From Actinotalea solisilvae (GTDB lineage Bacteria; Actinomycetota; Actinomycetes; Actinomycetales; Cellulomonadaceae): a DNA stretch of 64,000 bases. The stretch is from NCBI RefSeq assembly GCF_016464425.1, contig NZ_JADDKQ010000003.1:248001-312000 (forward strand), read 5' to 3'. The position numbers and the translations under genes are program-made. The notes under the pieces are model-generated. The model was not told the origin of the DNA. It searched no databases and saw nothing but the letters and a program-made list of their open reading frames with translations. The first letter of the stretch is position 1, and each line of letters begins with the position of its first letter. Positions 55,135 to 64,000 of this stretch are shown here, piece by piece.

Positions 55135-56313
55135 TCAGCGCTTGAGGTTGACGAGCTCCTGGAGCATCTCGTCCGACGTCGTGATGACGCGGCTGTTCGC
55201 CTGGAAGCCGCGCTGGGCGATGATCAGGCTCGTGAACTCGGCCGAGAGGTCGACGTTCGACATCTCGAGCGTGCCGCCCGAGAGCGCGCCGCGGCCGCCG
55301 GTGCCCGCGGCGCCGACCTGCGCGTCGCCCGAGTTGACCGTGGTCCGGTAGAGCGAGCCGCCCGCCTTCTCCAGACCCGCGGGGTTGGTGAACGTCGCGA
55401 GCGCGACGCGGCCGAGCGGCTGCTTGAGGCCGTTGCTGAACGAGCCGAGCAGGGTGCCGTCCGCGTTGATCATGAAGGACTGGAGCGTCCCGGCCGAGCG
55501 GCCGTCCTGCGACGACGCCTCGACCGTGGTGAGGCCCGCGTAGCCCGTGAGCGTGCCGAGCTGGACGGTCACCGGGCCGGCCGTGAGCGTGCCGCCCGCG
55601 GTGAGCGCACCGCTCGCGTCGAACGTCACGGTGCCCGCGCCGACCGCGGCGCCGTCGCGCGTGGCGGCGACGTCCCAGCCGGTGGCGGTCTTGGTGAACG
55701 CGAGGTTGAGCGACGAGGCGGTGCCGTCGGGGGCGTGCACCTCGATCTGGCGGTTGAGCACCGTGCCGAGAACGGCGTCCGACGGCAGGTTGCCCTCGAA
55801 GGTCGCCGCGCGGGTCTCGCTCGCGCCCATGAGCGTCGCGATGGGCAGGCGGATGTCGGTGAGCGGGCCGTTGACGTCGATGGTGCCGTCGGCCGCGGCG
55901 GCCCAGCCCTGGACGAGCGCGCCGTCGGGCGTGACGAGCTGGCCGGTCGCGTCGAAGTCGAACGCGCCCGCGCGGGAGAAGAACTGCTCGTTGCCCTTGC
56001 CGACGACGAAGAAGCCGTCGCCCGAGATCATCATGTCCGTCGAGCGGTTGGTGAGCTGGGCCGCGCCCTGCTGGAAGTTGGTCGTGATGCCCGCGACGCG
56101 GACGCCGAGGCCGACCTGCGCGGGGTTGGTGCCGCCGACGCCCTCCTGCGGGCCGCCCGCGTTGGACAGCACCTGGGACAGGGTGTCCTGGAACTGCGCC
56201 TGCGAGGCCTTGAAGCCGGTCGTGTTGACGTTGGCGATGTTGTTGCCGGTGACGTCGAGCATGGTCTGGTGGGCGCGGAGGCCGCTGATGCCGGAGAAGA
56301 GCGAGCGGAGCAT
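55135..56313 (-). CDS. flgE: flagellar hook protein FlgE
   Basis: 392 residues. [20 protein letters not shown] and [21 protein letters not shown] are the N-terminal rod/hook motifs; the C-terminal motif is [20 protein letters not shown] followed by [20 protein letters not shown]. It forms the hook outside the wall. The middle domain is Thr/Gly/Ala-rich. It comes 32 bases after flgD, its scaffold. Confidence 0.97.
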   Translation of the reverse strand: MLRSLFSGISGLRAHQTMLDVTGNNIANVNTTGFKASQAQFQDTLSQVLSNAGGPQEGVGGTNPAQVGLGVRVAGITTNFQQGAAQLTNRSTDMMISGDGFFVVGKGNEQFFSRAGAFDFDATGQLVTPDGALVQGWAAAADGTIDVNGPLTDIRLPIATLMGASETRAATFEGNLPSDAVLGTVLNRQIEVHAPDGTASSLNLAFTKTATGWDVAATRDGAAVGAGTVTFDASGALTAGGTLTAGPVTVQLGTLTGYAGLTTVEASSQDGRSAGTLQSFMINADGTLLGSFSNGLKQPLGRVALATFTNPAGLEKAGGSLYRTTVNSGDAQVGAAGTGGRGALSGGTLEMSNVDLSAEFTSLIIAQRGFQANSRVITTSDEMLQELVNLKR

Positions 56314-56345
56314 GTCAGTTCCCTTCGGGTGTGGTCGCGGCCTGG

Positions 56346-56831
56346 TCAGGCAGCAGAGCCGGCCGACGCGTCGGCGGAGGTCGTGGGGGTGGTGGAGGTC
56401 GAGGTCGAGCGGACGAGGGTCACGCCGTCGAGCGGCACCTGGGTGCCGTTGACCGTGATCATGGGGACCGGCCCGGCGAAGGACACGGACTCGGCGACGC
56501 CGGTGCGCGCGGTGCCGTCGGCGTCGGCGTAGCCGATCTGCTGGCCGACCATGCCGCCCGCGGCGATGCGCATCTGGAGGCTGAAGCTCTCGCGCGACGT
56601 CTCGGCCATCGCGGAGAGCTGCTCCATCGAGGCGAGCTGGGTCGACTGCGCCATCATCTCGGTGGTGTCCATCGGGGACGACGGGTCCTGGTTGCGCAGC
56701 TGCGCCACGAGGAGGGCCAGGAAGACCTCCTGGTCCATCTCCTTCTTCGCGGTCGACGTGGTGCCGGTCGCGTGCACGCTCGTGCTCGCGGCCGCGGGTG
56801 CCGTCGCGGCACCGGTCATCGGGATGTCCAT
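56346..56831 (-). CDS. flgD: flagellar hook-capping protein FlgD
   Basis: 161 residues, shorter than the enterobacterial protein (about 230). The conserved part is EVFLALLVAQLRNQDPSSPM with DTTEMMAQSTQLASMEQL, followed by MVGQQIGYAD. The C-terminal Ig-like domain seems reduced. It caps the growing hook for FlgE addition. It starts 9 bases after fliK. Confidence 0.93.
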   Translation of the reverse strand: MDIPMTGAATAPAAASTSVHATGTTSTAKKEMDQEVFLALLVAQLRNQDPSSPMDTTEMMAQSTQLASMEQLSAMAETSRESFSLQMRIAAGGMVGQQIGYADADGTARTGVAESVSFAGPVPMITVNGTQVPLDGVTLVRSTSTSTTPTTSADASAGSAA

Positions 56832-56840
56832 GGGGTCCTC

Positions 56841-58280
56841 TCAGACGACGAGGTCGAGGCCGCGCAGGGCGGTCCGGTGGTCGGTGGGGGCGGCGGTGTC
56901 GGCGGGGGCGCCGCCCGACCCGGCGGCCGACGGCGTGCCCGGGGCGCGCGAGCCGTCGTGGCGGCCGTCGCCGGGCTGACCGGCCTGACCGGGCGCACCC
57001 TGACGGCCCTGGGCCGCGCCGTCCTGGGTGCGCGCGCCGAGCGCGAGGTCGGACGGCAGGCCCGCCGCGACGAGGTCGCGACGCAGGTCCGGCAGCGCCG
57101 CGCGGAGCGCGTCACGCGCGGCATCCGTCACGCCGAGCAGCTCGACCCGCACGCCGTCCTTCGCGATGTGGGCGACGACCCGCACGGGTCCGATCGAGTC
57201 GGGCTCGACGCGCAGGACCATGACGTGCTCCCCGAGCGGCGCGGTGCGCAGGCTCACCAGGCGCGTGCCGAGCTGGGTCGCGAGCACCGGGACCTCCGCG
57301 GGCGCTGTGCGCTGCGTGGGCACGACGTCGGCCGGGCGCCCGGTGGGCGAGGCGGGCGCGGTCGCCGCGGTGGCGGCGGTGGCCACGCCCGGCGCCTCCG
57401 CGGTGCCGGACGCGCCGGACGAGGAGGCGGCGGACCCTGCCGGCGCAGCCGACGTCGCGTCGGGTCGGGCGGACTCGGCCGGCGCGTCGGCCGTCGCGGC
57501 CGTGGCCGCGGGGTCCGTGGCCGCGGCGACGGCGGGCACGGGCGGTCCGCCCGGCGTCGCAGCCGCCGCTCCGGCGACCGTGGTCACCCCGGTCGGCGTC
57601 GCGGCCGGACCCGTGGTCGGCGTCGTCGTGGTCGCCGGGTCGCCCGTCGCGGGCGTCAGCGCGGCGGTCGCCTCGGCGACGGCGAGCGCGGCGTCGAGCG
57701 GGTCGGTGCTCGGCGCCGCGCCCGCGGCACCGGCCGCGCCACCCGCGAGCGCCTGCATCGCGGCGAGCACGACCTGCTCGACGGTGAGCGCGACGGGCGT
57801 CGCCGCAGCGGCGGCCGGGTCGGTGGTCGCACCGGTCTCCCCGGGCGCCCCCTCGGTCGCGCCACCGGTCGTCGTGCCGGTCGCCGTGCCGTCCGCCGTG
57901 CCGGCCAAGGTGCCGGTCGAGGCGCCGGTCGAGCTGCTGGTCGCCGTGCCGGTCGACGTGCCGGACGCGGTGCTGCCCGACGTGCCGTCCGACGCGCCGG
58001 TCCCCGCCGCGGTCGCGGGGCGGGACGTGGTGCCGGACGCGGCGTGGTCGTCGCGGCCCGTCGCGCCGGCCGTCGCCGTCGGGCGGGTGTCGGACGCGCC
58101 GCGCGTGCGGTCGGCCGTGCTGCGGGCGCGGGCGGCGTCGTCGGCGCGGGCCTGGCGACCGGCGGCGTCGAGCGTCCGCGCGAAGGCGTCGGCATCGGGC
58201 GCGTGACGGCGGTCCGCGGCGTCCGGGCGCTCGGCGCGGGGCCGCGACGCGGCCGGGACGGGGAGCGTGCTGACGGTCAT
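56841..58280 (-). CDS. fliK: flagellar hook-length control protein FliK
   Basis: 479 residues. The first 310 are Ala/Thr/Gly-rich low-complexity sequence, including a run of TG-type repeats (ASGTSTGTATSSSTG and on) near 95-140. The Flg_hook domain is near 330-430 (LVSLRTAPLGEHVMVLRVEP, VELLGVTDAARDALRAALPD). VPTQRT at 320-325 lies just before it. FliK is a secreted ruler that triggers the FlhB switch. The ATG overlaps the fliJ stop by 4 bases. The assignment rests on the C-terminal domain and position. Confidence 0.88.
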   Translation of the reverse strand: MTVSTLPVPAASRPRAERPDAADRRHAPDADAFARTLDAAGRQARADDAARARSTADRTRGASDTRPTATAGATGRDDHAASGTTSRPATAAGTGASDGTSGSTASGTSTGTATSSSTGASTGTLAGTADGTATGTTTGGATEGAPGETGATTDPAAAAATPVALTVEQVVLAAMQALAGGAAGAAGAAPSTDPLDAALAVAEATAALTPATGDPATTTTPTTGPAATPTGVTTVAGAAAATPGGPPVPAVAAATDPAATAATADAPAESARPDATSAAPAGSAASSSGASGTAEAPGVATAATAATAPASPTGRPADVVPTQRTAPAEVPVLATQLGTRLVSLRTAPLGEHVMVLRVEPDSIGPVRVVAHIAKDGVRVELLGVTDAARDALRAALPDLRRDLVAAGLPSDLALGARTQDGAAQGRQGAPGQAGQPGDGRHDGSRAPGTPSAAGSGGAPADTAAPTDHRTALRGLDLVV

Positions 58281-58720
58281 CGGGTCTCCTCCACGAGGTC
58301 GGCACCGGGCGCGCGGCGGCGCGCGGCCGCCTCGTCCAGCACGAGCTGCTCGAGGCGCAGCTCCTCGGCGACGAGCGCGGCCTGGTGGCGCTCCTCGAGC
58401 TTGCGGATCATGAGGGCGCGGGCACGCGCGTCGCTCCACTCGCCGGTCGCGCGGCGCACGCGGAAGTCCACGACGTCGCGCGCGGCGATCGCCTCGGCGA
58501 GCATGCCCGTCGCCGCGGCGCGCGCGGCGACGGCCGCCTGCCACGACAGGTCGTCGGCACGCTCGGGCAGGTCGGTGCCCGCGAGCGCACGGGCGGTGGC
58601 CTCCTCGCGGCGCTGGGCCGCGGTGAGGGACGCGTTCTCGCGCGCGAGGTGCGCCGCGGCCTGCTCCTCCTGCATGCCGCGCAGGCGCAGCAGGCCGGCG
58701 AGGCGGAACGGGGCGGCCAT
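58277..58720 (-). CDS. fliJ: flagellar export chaperone FliJ
   Basis: 147 residues, almost entirely charged helix (FRLAGLLRLRGMQEEQAAAH, then Ala/Arg/Glu-rich coiled coil with KLEERHQAALVAEEL), as in FliJ, the central stalk of the FliI hexamer. Sequence identity is always low in this family; position between fliI and fliK supports it. The ATG shares a base with the fliI stop. Confidence 0.85.
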   Translation of the reverse strand: MAAPFRLAGLLRLRGMQEEQAAAHLARENASLTAAQRREEATARALAGTDLPERADDLSWQAAVAARAAATGMLAEAIAARDVVDFRVRRATGEWSDARARALMIRKLEERHQAALVAEELRLEQLVLDEAAARRRAPGADLVEETR

Positions 58721-60033
58721 CAGCGGGCTCCCATCTGCTGCACGAGGGCGCCGAGACGCTGCCAGGAGTCGCCGGCCGGGGCCGCCTCGTCCATGGCCTG
58801 GCGCAGGAACGCGTCGATGGCGTCGGCGTGCGCGACGGCGGCGTCCACGAGCGGGTTCGAGCCCGCGGCGTACGCGCCGACGTCGATGAGGTCCTGCGCC
58901 CGCCGCCGCGCGGCGAGGACCTGGCGCAGCCGGGTCGCGAGCGCCTGCTGGTCCTTGCCGGTCACCCGGCTCGCGACGCGGGACACGGACCCGAGCACGT
59001 CGATGCTCGGGAAGTGCCCGGCGACCGCGAGGTCCCGGGTGAGGACGACGTGGCCGTCGAGGATCGAGCGCGCCGCGTCGGCGATGGGCTCGTTGTGGTC
59101 GTCGCCGTCCACGAGGACCGTGTAGATGCCGGTCACCGAGCCGCGCTCGTCCGTGCCCGCGCGCTCGAGGAGCTGGGCGAGCAGCGAGAAGGTCGACGGC
59201 GGGTAGCCGCGCGTCGCGGGCGGCTCGCCGACCGACAGTCCGATCTCGCGCTGGGCCATGGCGACGCGCGTGAGCGAGTCCATCATGAGGACGACGTCGG
59301 CGCCCTCGGCCCGGAAGGACTCCGCGATCCGCGTCGCGACGAAGGCCGCGCGGAGCCGGACCAGCGGCGGCTCGTCCGACGTCGCGACGACGACGACGCT
59401 GCGCGCGAGGCCCTCGGGCCCGAGGTCGTCCTCGAGGAACTCGCGGACCTCACGGCCGCGCTCGCCCACGAGCGCGATGACCGAGACCTGCGCCTCCGTG
59501 CCGCGGGCGACCATCGAGAGCAGGCTCGACTTGCCGACGCCCGAGCCCGCGAACAGCCCGAGACGCTGACCGCGGCCCGCGGTGACGAGGGTGTCGAGGG
59601 CGCGCACGCCGAGTGCGAGCGGCTGGTCGACGCGCGCGCGGCCGAGCGCCGACGGCGCCTGCCCGCTCACGGGCTCCCGCCGCGCGTCCACCAGCGGGCC
59701 CTTGCCGTCGACCGGGCGGCCGAGGCCGTCGAGGACGCGGCCGAGGAGGCTCGGGCCGGTGGGCGCGGTGAGGGGGCGGCCGGTGCTGCGCACGGGCATG
59801 CCCGTGCGCAGGCCGTGGAGCGGCCCGAGCGGCATGCACCGCAGGGTCCGCTGCGTCACGGCGACGACCTCGGCCGTCGTGGTGCCGTCGATGACGAGCA
59901 GGTCGCCGACCGCGCCGCGCAGGCCGGCCACGTCGACCGAGAGGCCGACGACGGCGTCGACGGTGCCGACGGGCTGGGGCGCGGCGACGTCGAGCGCCCG
60001 GCGCAGGCGCTCGTCCGCGAGCAGCGCGGTCAC
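58720..60033 (-). CDS. fliI: flagellum-specific ATPase FliI
   Basis: 437 residues. Walker A GSGVGKS at 163-169 (LGLFAGSGVGKSSLLSM), Walker B in VVLMMDSLTRVAMAQREI and GLSVGEPPATRGYPPSTFSL are typical of FliI. It powers the first step of flagellar export at the membrane gate. GTG 60033 overlaps the fliH stop by 4 bases. Confidence 0.97.
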   Translation of the reverse strand: MTALLADERLRRALDVAAPQPVGTVDAVVGLSVDVAGLRGAVGDLLVIDGTTTAEVVAVTQRTLRCMPLGPLHGLRTGMPVRSTGRPLTAPTGPSLLGRVLDGLGRPVDGKGPLVDARREPVSGQAPSALGRARVDQPLALGVRALDTLVTAGRGQRLGLFAGSGVGKSSLLSMVARGTEAQVSVIALVGERGREVREFLEDDLGPEGLARSVVVVATSDEPPLVRLRAAFVATRIAESFRAEGADVVLMMDSLTRVAMAQREIGLSVGEPPATRGYPPSTFSLLAQLLERAGTDERGSVTGIYTVLVDGDDHNEPIADAARSILDGHVVLTRDLAVAGHFPSIDVLGSVSRVASRVTGKDQQALATRLRQVLAARRRAQDLIDVGAYAAGSNPLVDAAVAHADAIDAFLRQAMDEAAPAGDSWQRLGALVQQMGAR

Positions 60034-60698
60034 GGTGCGACCTCGCCGGACTCGTCGCCGAGGAGCGCGGCGCGGGCGCGGTCGAGCGCGCCGCCGATCT
60101 GCGCGTCGAGGAAGCCGGTCGGGTGCTCGCTGATCGCGTCGCCCGGGCCGAGGCGCGGGTCCGCGACGAGCCGCACGCCGTCGGGCACGAGCCCTGGGTG
60201 CGCGGCGAGCTCGGCCTCGACGGCCGCGAGGTCGGCGGGGTGCAGGCGGATCGTGTGCACGCCCAGGTCGAGCGGCAGGGCGAGCGCACGCGCGAGCACG
60301 CCGCGCGCGGACCGCGGGCCGGGCGCGAGCTCGCCGGCGAGCACGGCCTCGGCGAGCGCGAGCGCGGCCTCGTGGACCGTGCGGCGGGCGTCGTCGAGGA
60401 CCGGCACGGTGCGCGACGAGGCGGCGACGGCGGCGCGCGCGAGCACCTGGAGCGCGTCCGCGAGGGCGGCCTCGCGTGCGGCCTCGGCGCGCACGGCGGC
60501 CTCCTCGTGGCGACGGGCCTGGGCCTCGGCCGCCTCGGCGGCGGCGCGCGCACCCGCCGCCCAGCCGGCCGCGTAGCCGGCCGTGCGGGCGCGCTCGGCC
60601 TCGGCCGTGGCGGCCTGCGTGGGGACGGGTGCGAGCGCGACGGCCCGGAAGGCCACGGGCGCGGCGGGTGCCGCGGCGAGGGCGGGCTCAGGCGACAT
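60030..60698 (-). CDS. fliH: flagellar assembly protein FliH
   Basis: 222 residues. A middle Ala/Arg/Glu coiled coil (about 30-90) is followed by a V-ATPase E-subunit-like domain (LPLDLGVHTIRLHPADLAAV, DPRLGPGDAISEHPTGFLDA, cited up to its key part). It binds FliI and restrains it. VPTQAA at 25-30 resembles the VPTQR motif of other motility proteins here. It overlaps fliG by 11 bases. Confidence 0.9.
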   Translation of the reverse strand: MSPEPALAAAPAAPVAFRAVALAPVPTQAATAEAERARTAGYAAGWAAGARAAAEAAEAQARRHEEAAVRAEAAREAALADALQVLARAAVAASSRTVPVLDDARRTVHEAALALAEAVLAGELAPGPRSARGVLARALALPLDLGVHTIRLHPADLAAVEAELAAHPGLVPDGVRLVADPRLGPGDAISEHPTGFLDAQIGGALDRARAALLGDESGEVAP

Positions 60699-61701
60699 AC
60701 TCGTCCTCGCCGTCCCGTCGGATGACGATCTGGCCGCTCTCCTCGAGGCGGCGGATCACCTGGACGACGGCGGCGCGCGCGTCCTCGACCATCGAGAGCC
60801 GGACCGGGCCGAGCAGCTCGATCTCCTCGGCCAGGTTCTCGGCGGCCCGCTCGGAGAGGTTGCGCAGGATCTTCTCGCGCACCTCGTCGCTGACGCCCTT
60901 GAGCGCCGTCGCGAGCGACGCCATCTCCACGCCGCGCATGACGAGCTGGATCGCACGGTCCTCGAGCAGCACGATGTCGCCGAAGACGAACATGCGGCTG
61001 CGGACCTCCTCGGCGAGCGCCTGGTCGCGCTCCTCGAGGCCCTCGAGGATGGCCTTCTCGGTCGTCGGGTCCGCGCGGTTGATGATCTCGACGAGCGGCT
61101 GGACGCCGCCGACGGCCGAGAGCTCCTGGGGCGTGAGGACGGCGGACGCCTTGCGCTGGAGGCTCTCGGCGACGAGCTGGACGACGTCGGGCGACGCGCG
61201 CTCCATGAGCGCGATCCGGTGCGCGACGTCCGCCTGCACCGCGGCCGGCAGGCCCGCCATGATCGCGGACGCGTGCTCGGCGCGCAGGTGCGCGAGGACG
61301 AGCGCGACCGTCTGCGGGTGCTCGCCGGTGAGGAGCGACACGACCTGCCGCGCGTCGGCGTACTGGAGGAACTCGAACGGCTGGCCCTGGAGCGACGTCG
61401 CGAGGCGCTCGAGCATGCCCGCGGCGCGCTCGCGCCCGACCGACGCCTCGAGGAGCTGCTGCGCGAGCCCGAGCCCGCCGCGGCTCGAGGCCCCGGTGCC
61501 CGAGATCGACGCGGCGTGGAACTCCTCGAGCACGCCGTCGGCGACGGACGCGTCGACGCGCTCGAGGCGCGCGATCTCGGCCGTGAGCTCCTCGATCTCG
61601 GCGTCGTCGAACTGCGCCATGACGCGCGCGGCCTGCTCCTTGCCGAGCTGGATGAGCATGAGGGCGGCCTTCTGCCGGCCCGTGAGGACCTGGGTCGCCA
61701 T
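60688..61701 (-). CDS. fliG: flagellar motor switch protein FliG
   Basis: 337 residues. LTGRQKAALMLIQLGKEQAA opens the protein. The middle domain includes EHPQTVALVLAHL with the EHPQ motif, and the C-terminal torque domain has MFVFGDIVLLEDRAIQLVMR and LSERAAENLAEEIELLGPVR with its charged helix. It couples the stator to the C-ring. ATG 61701 shares a base with the fliF stop; GTG 61704 is equally possible and adds one residue. Confidence 0.97.
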   Translation of the reverse strand: MATQVLTGRQKAALMLIQLGKEQAARVMAQFDDAEIEELTAEIARLERVDASVADGVLEEFHAASISGTGASSRGGLGLAQQLLEASVGRERAAGMLERLATSLQGQPFEFLQYADARQVVSLLTGEHPQTVALVLAHLRAEHASAIMAGLPAAVQADVAHRIALMERASPDVVQLVAESLQRKASAVLTPQELSAVGGVQPLVEIINRADPTTEKAILEGLEERDQALAEEVRSRMFVFGDIVLLEDRAIQLVMRGVEMASLATALKGVSDEVREKILRNLSERAAENLAEEIELLGPVRLSMVEDARAAVVQVIRRLEESGQIVIRRDGEDEYVA

Positions 61702-63278
61702 CACCGGCGTCCGCCCACGAGCCAGCCGCGCAGCACCTCGGCCACCTCGGCCGGCTGGTCGGCCGCGAGGGCCATGACGTCGTCACGCTTCGCCGCGAGC
61801 TCGGCCTTGGCCGGGTCCTCGGCGGGCGGGAGGGCGAACGCGGGCGTGGGCGCCGGCTCGATGACCTCGCGCTGGGCGGCCTCGACGAGCTCGATCTGCC
61901 CGAGGTCGATCGACTCGCGCCGCGCCTTCTTGCTGCGGCGTGCGCCGAGCACCCCGGCGACGACGAGCAGGAGGAGGACGGCGCCGGCGATCGCGGCCTG
62001 CTTGACGAGGTCGGCCTGCTCGGCCGCCTTCTCGTCGGCCTCGGCGGCGGCGAGCGCCTCCTGGGCCGCCTCGGCGGTCGTGGTGTCGAACGCCATCCGC
62101 GACACCGAGACGACGTCGCCCCGGGCCGCGTCGATGCCGGCGGCCGCGACGACGGTCTGCTCGAGGTCGGCCATGTCGAGCGCGGCGCCCGCGTCGGCCG
62201 AGACGACCACCGAGACCGACTGGCGGCGCACGGCGCCGGGCGTCGAGGTGACCTGCTCGGTGACCTTGTTGACCGTGTTGTTCACGGTCGAGCTCTCCTT
62301 GCTGTACGCGCCGGTCGGGTCGTCCTCGGTCGCCGGGACCCCGTCGGGGCCGAGGATGCCGGTCGCGGACTCCGCACCACCCGTGTAGGTCTCGGTGGTC
62401 GTCGCCGCGTTGAGCGGCGGGGTCCCCTCGGCGGGCGTGTAGGTCTCGGACGTCCGGGCGAGCTGGTCGTAGTCGAGGTCGGCCGTCACCGTGACGACGG
62501 CGTTGCCGACGCCGACGACCCGCTCGAGCATCGACTGCACGTTGCCCGCGACGCGCGCCTCGTACTCGGCCGTCTGGCCGCCCTGCAGCCCGCCGGCCTG
62601 GACCCCGCCGACCGCGGAGAGCACCTTGCCGTCCGCGTCGATGACGGCGACGTCGGTCGGGGACATGCCCTCGATGCCGGCCGAGACGAGGTGGACGATC
62701 GACTGGACCTTGTCGCTGTCGAGCGTCTGGCCGGCCTGCGTCTTGATGAACACCGACGCGGTCGGGTCCGCGGTCTCGGAGACGAACACCGTCTCCTCGG
62801 GGAGCGCGAGGCGGACCGTCGCGGTCTCGACGCCGCTCATCGACCCGATCGTCCGGGCGAGCTCGCCCTCGAGCGCGCGCTGGTAGGTGACCTGCTGCTG
62901 GAACTCGGACGACGTCATGCCCATGTCGTCGAGCAGCGAGTAGCCCGCGCCGTCGGACGCCGTCGGCAGCCCGGCGGCCGCGACCGCGAGGCGCATGGGG
63001 TAGACCTCGTCGGCGGGCACGAGGACGGTCGAGCCGCCGTCGGTGAGCTCGTACGCGACGCCCTCGGTGTCGAGCTGGTCGACGATCGCGCTCGCGTCGC
63101 TCGCGGCGAGGCCCGTGAAGAGCGGCGTCATCGTGGGGCGGCTCAGCCAGGTCGAGAGCGCGAACGCGCCGAGGACGAGCACGGCGACGCCGATGAGGGT
63201 GAGCGTGCGCTGGGCGAGGCTGAACTCGCGCACGGTGGTCTGGAGGCGGCCGACGAGGCCGGTGATCTGGGCGGGCAT
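61701..63278 (-). CDS. fliF: flagellar MS-ring protein FliF
   Basis: 525 residues. Two membrane helices flank the large extracellular part: about 25-47 (TLIGVAVLVLGAFALSTWLS) and about 430-450 (AAIAGAVLLLLVVAGVLGAR). The ring-building motifs YSLLDDMGMTSSEFQQQV and YQRALEGELARTI are YscJ-like. The cytoplasmic tail ends EVAEVLRGWLVGGRR, which binds FliG. It is the platform on which the motor is built. The ATG shares a base with the fliE stop. Confidence 0.97.
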   Translation of the reverse strand: MPAQITGLVGRLQTTVREFSLAQRTLTLIGVAVLVLGAFALSTWLSRPTMTPLFTGLAASDASAIVDQLDTEGVAYELTDGGSTVLVPADEVYPMRLAVAAAGLPTASDGAGYSLLDDMGMTSSEFQQQVTYQRALEGELARTIGSMSGVETATVRLALPEETVFVSETADPTASVFIKTQAGQTLDSDKVQSIVHLVSAGIEGMSPTDVAVIDADGKVLSAVGGVQAGGLQGGQTAEYEARVAGNVQSMLERVVGVGNAVVTVTADLDYDQLARTSETYTPAEGTPPLNAATTTETYTGGAESATGILGPDGVPATEDDPTGAYSKESSTVNNTVNKVTEQVTSTPGAVRRQSVSVVVSADAGAALDMADLEQTVVAAAGIDAARGDVVSVSRMAFDTTTAEAAQEALAAAEADEKAAEQADLVKQAAIAGAVLLLLVVAGVLGARRSKKARRESIDLGQIELVEAAQREVIEPAPTPAFALPPAEDPAKAELAAKRDDVMALAADQPAEVAEVLRGWLVGGRR

Positions 63279-63616
63279 CAGGCCTGCATCCTCATGATCT
63301 CGCTGAAGGCCTCGACGGCCTTGTTCCGGAGGGCGGCGGTGAGCTCGAGCGCGACGGACGCCTGCGTCGAGGCGATGGTGTAGTCGTGCACGTCGTCGAG
63401 GTCACCGGTGACGGCGGCCACGCCGAGCGCCTTCGACGTCGACTGCATCGCCTGGAGCTGGTCGATGGAGCCGGTGAGCGTCGCGCCGAAGACGGCGCCG
63501 CTGCCGGGGACGCCCGGGACGCCGGCGGCACCCGCGGCGCCGCCGAGCCCGGTCGTGGGGGACAGCGCGCCGAGCAGGCCCGCGGGGGTCATGCCCCCGA
63601 TCGCCTCGATGCTCAT
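63278..63616 (-). CDS. fliE: flagellar hook-basal body protein FliE
   Basis: 112 residues. A Gly/Ala/Pro-rich N-terminus is followed by the family core LDDVHDYTIASTQASVALEL and KAVEAFSEIMRMQA. It joins the MS ring to the rod. The ATG shares a base with the flgC stop. Confidence 0.95.
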   Translation of the reverse strand: MSIEAIGGMTPAGLLGALSPTTGLGGAAGAAGVPGVPGSGAVFGATLTGSIDQLQAMQSTSKALGVAAVTGDLDDVHDYTIASTQASVALELTAALRNKAVEAFSEIMRMQA

Positions 63617-64000
63617 CAGCCACGTCCGATCTGCAGCGCTGCGGTGTAGGTCTCCTTGGCCCGGTCGACCACCGCGGCGTTCGCCTGGTAGCCGCGCTGG
63701 GCCATGATCAGCTGGGTCATCTGGCTCGACATGTCGATGTCGGGGTAGCGCACGTAGCCCTCGTCGTCCGCGAGCGGGTTGCCGGGCTCGTAGACCATGC
63801 GGCCCTCGGCGCTGCCGAACTCGACGCCCTTGACGCGCACGCCACCGTCGCCGCTCTCGATGGACTGGGCGACGACGTACCGGGCCCGGAAGGCCTCCTC
63901 GTCGGTGCCGCGCACGGTGTTGAGGTTCGCGAGGTTGTCGCTGATGGCGTCGAGCCACGTGCGGTAGGTGGTCATGCCGCTGCCGGCGACGCCGATCGCC
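63616..64000 (-). CDS. flgC: flagellar rod protein FlgC, 5' end cut by window
   Basis: At least 127 residues are visible. Upstream of the first in-frame Met at 63975 the frame stays open to the window edge and reads AIGVAGSG before MTTYRTWLDAISDNLANLNT, which is the normal FlgC N-terminus, so the true start lies outside. The C-terminal rod motif is MSSQMTQLIMAQRGYQANAA. flgB is expected just beyond the window. Confidence 0.96.
   Translation of the reverse strand, partial: AIGVAGSGMTTYRTWLDAISDNLANLNTVRGTDEEAFRARYVVAQSIESGDGGVRVKGVEFGSAEGRMVYEPGNPLADDEGYVRYPDIDMSSQMTQLIMAQRGYQANAAVVDRAKETYTAALQIGRG

Noticed and set aside
57880-58020. Repetitive GTGCCGGTCG-like DNA
   Set aside because: It encodes the Thr/Gly-rich low-complexity part of FliK; the repeat is degenerate and in frame.

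Overview
The window is very GC-rich DNA (well over 70%, with G or C at nearly every third codon position) from a motile high-GC Gram-positive actinobacterium. Gene content fits a Cellulomonas/Oerskovia/Cellulosimicrobium-type organism: a long actinobacterial HrpA helicase, a rod-and-hook flagellar set with no P- or L-ring genes, stand-alone LuxR-type HTH proteins and many leaderless genes. The genus is an inference. Both ends cut genes: phzF on the left and flgC on the right.

Left part (1-23.9 kb), general functions. PhzF-like isomerase; HrpA helicase; a small leaderless gene; a TetR-controlled drug-type ABC exporter with an operator in the divergent gap; 3-methyladenine glycosylase (tag); a PerM/AI-2E permease and a VOC protein; an SRPBCC-like protein; a phosphotransferase, a NUDIX hydrolase and a GIY-YIG protein; an 80-residue LuxR-type HTH protein; the glycine cleavage operon gcvP-gcvT-gcvH behind a tandem glycine riboswitch; galE-like epimerase; an aminotransferase; a TFIIB-type zinc-ribbon protein; a low-molecular-weight phosphatase.

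Middle part (24-41 kb), c-di-GMP and chemotaxis. A membrane PAS-GGDEF-EAL protein, a cell-surface lipoprotein, a class I c-di-GMP riboswitch in front of a 53-residue orphan gene, an M15 peptidase, the operon cheB-cheR-cheY-cheX-cheY-(CheC/CheX-like), and the operon cheA-cheW-mcp-mcp.

Right part (42-64 kb), flagellum. Nearly all genes are on the minus strand in tight, often 1- or 4-bp overlapping order: flgC-fliE-fliF-fliG-fliH-fliI-fliJ-fliK-flgD-flgE, a third chemoreceptor, flbD-motA-motB-fliL, fliM-fliN-fliO-fliP-fliQ-fliR-flhB-flhA, an FlhF-like gene without a GTPase P-loop, and csrA. Flagellin, cap, hook-junction, fliA and fliW genes are not in the window.

How it fits together. Seven intergenic sites share TCAN, 14-15 bp, GCCGAT, the FliA/WhiG (sigma-28) promoter type. 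They sit before the GGDEF-EAL gene, the M15 peptidase, cheB, cheA, fliM, flbD and the third receptor, so motility, chemotaxis, wall remodelling and c-di-GMP turnover appear to form one regulon, with the riboswitch gene as a possible c-di-GMP output. Other unusual features are a VPTQR(S/T) motif recurring in flagellar and chemotaxis linkers and in the LuxR-HTH protein, a CheA without a P2 domain, and two related palindromic intergenic repeats about 54 kb apart.

The gene-free stretches longer than about 250 bp (794-1049, 14361-14639, 19416-19896, 23924-24314, 29068-29394, 54853-55134) are accounted for by the repeats, riboswitches, promoters and hairpins listed; nothing else was recognised in them.
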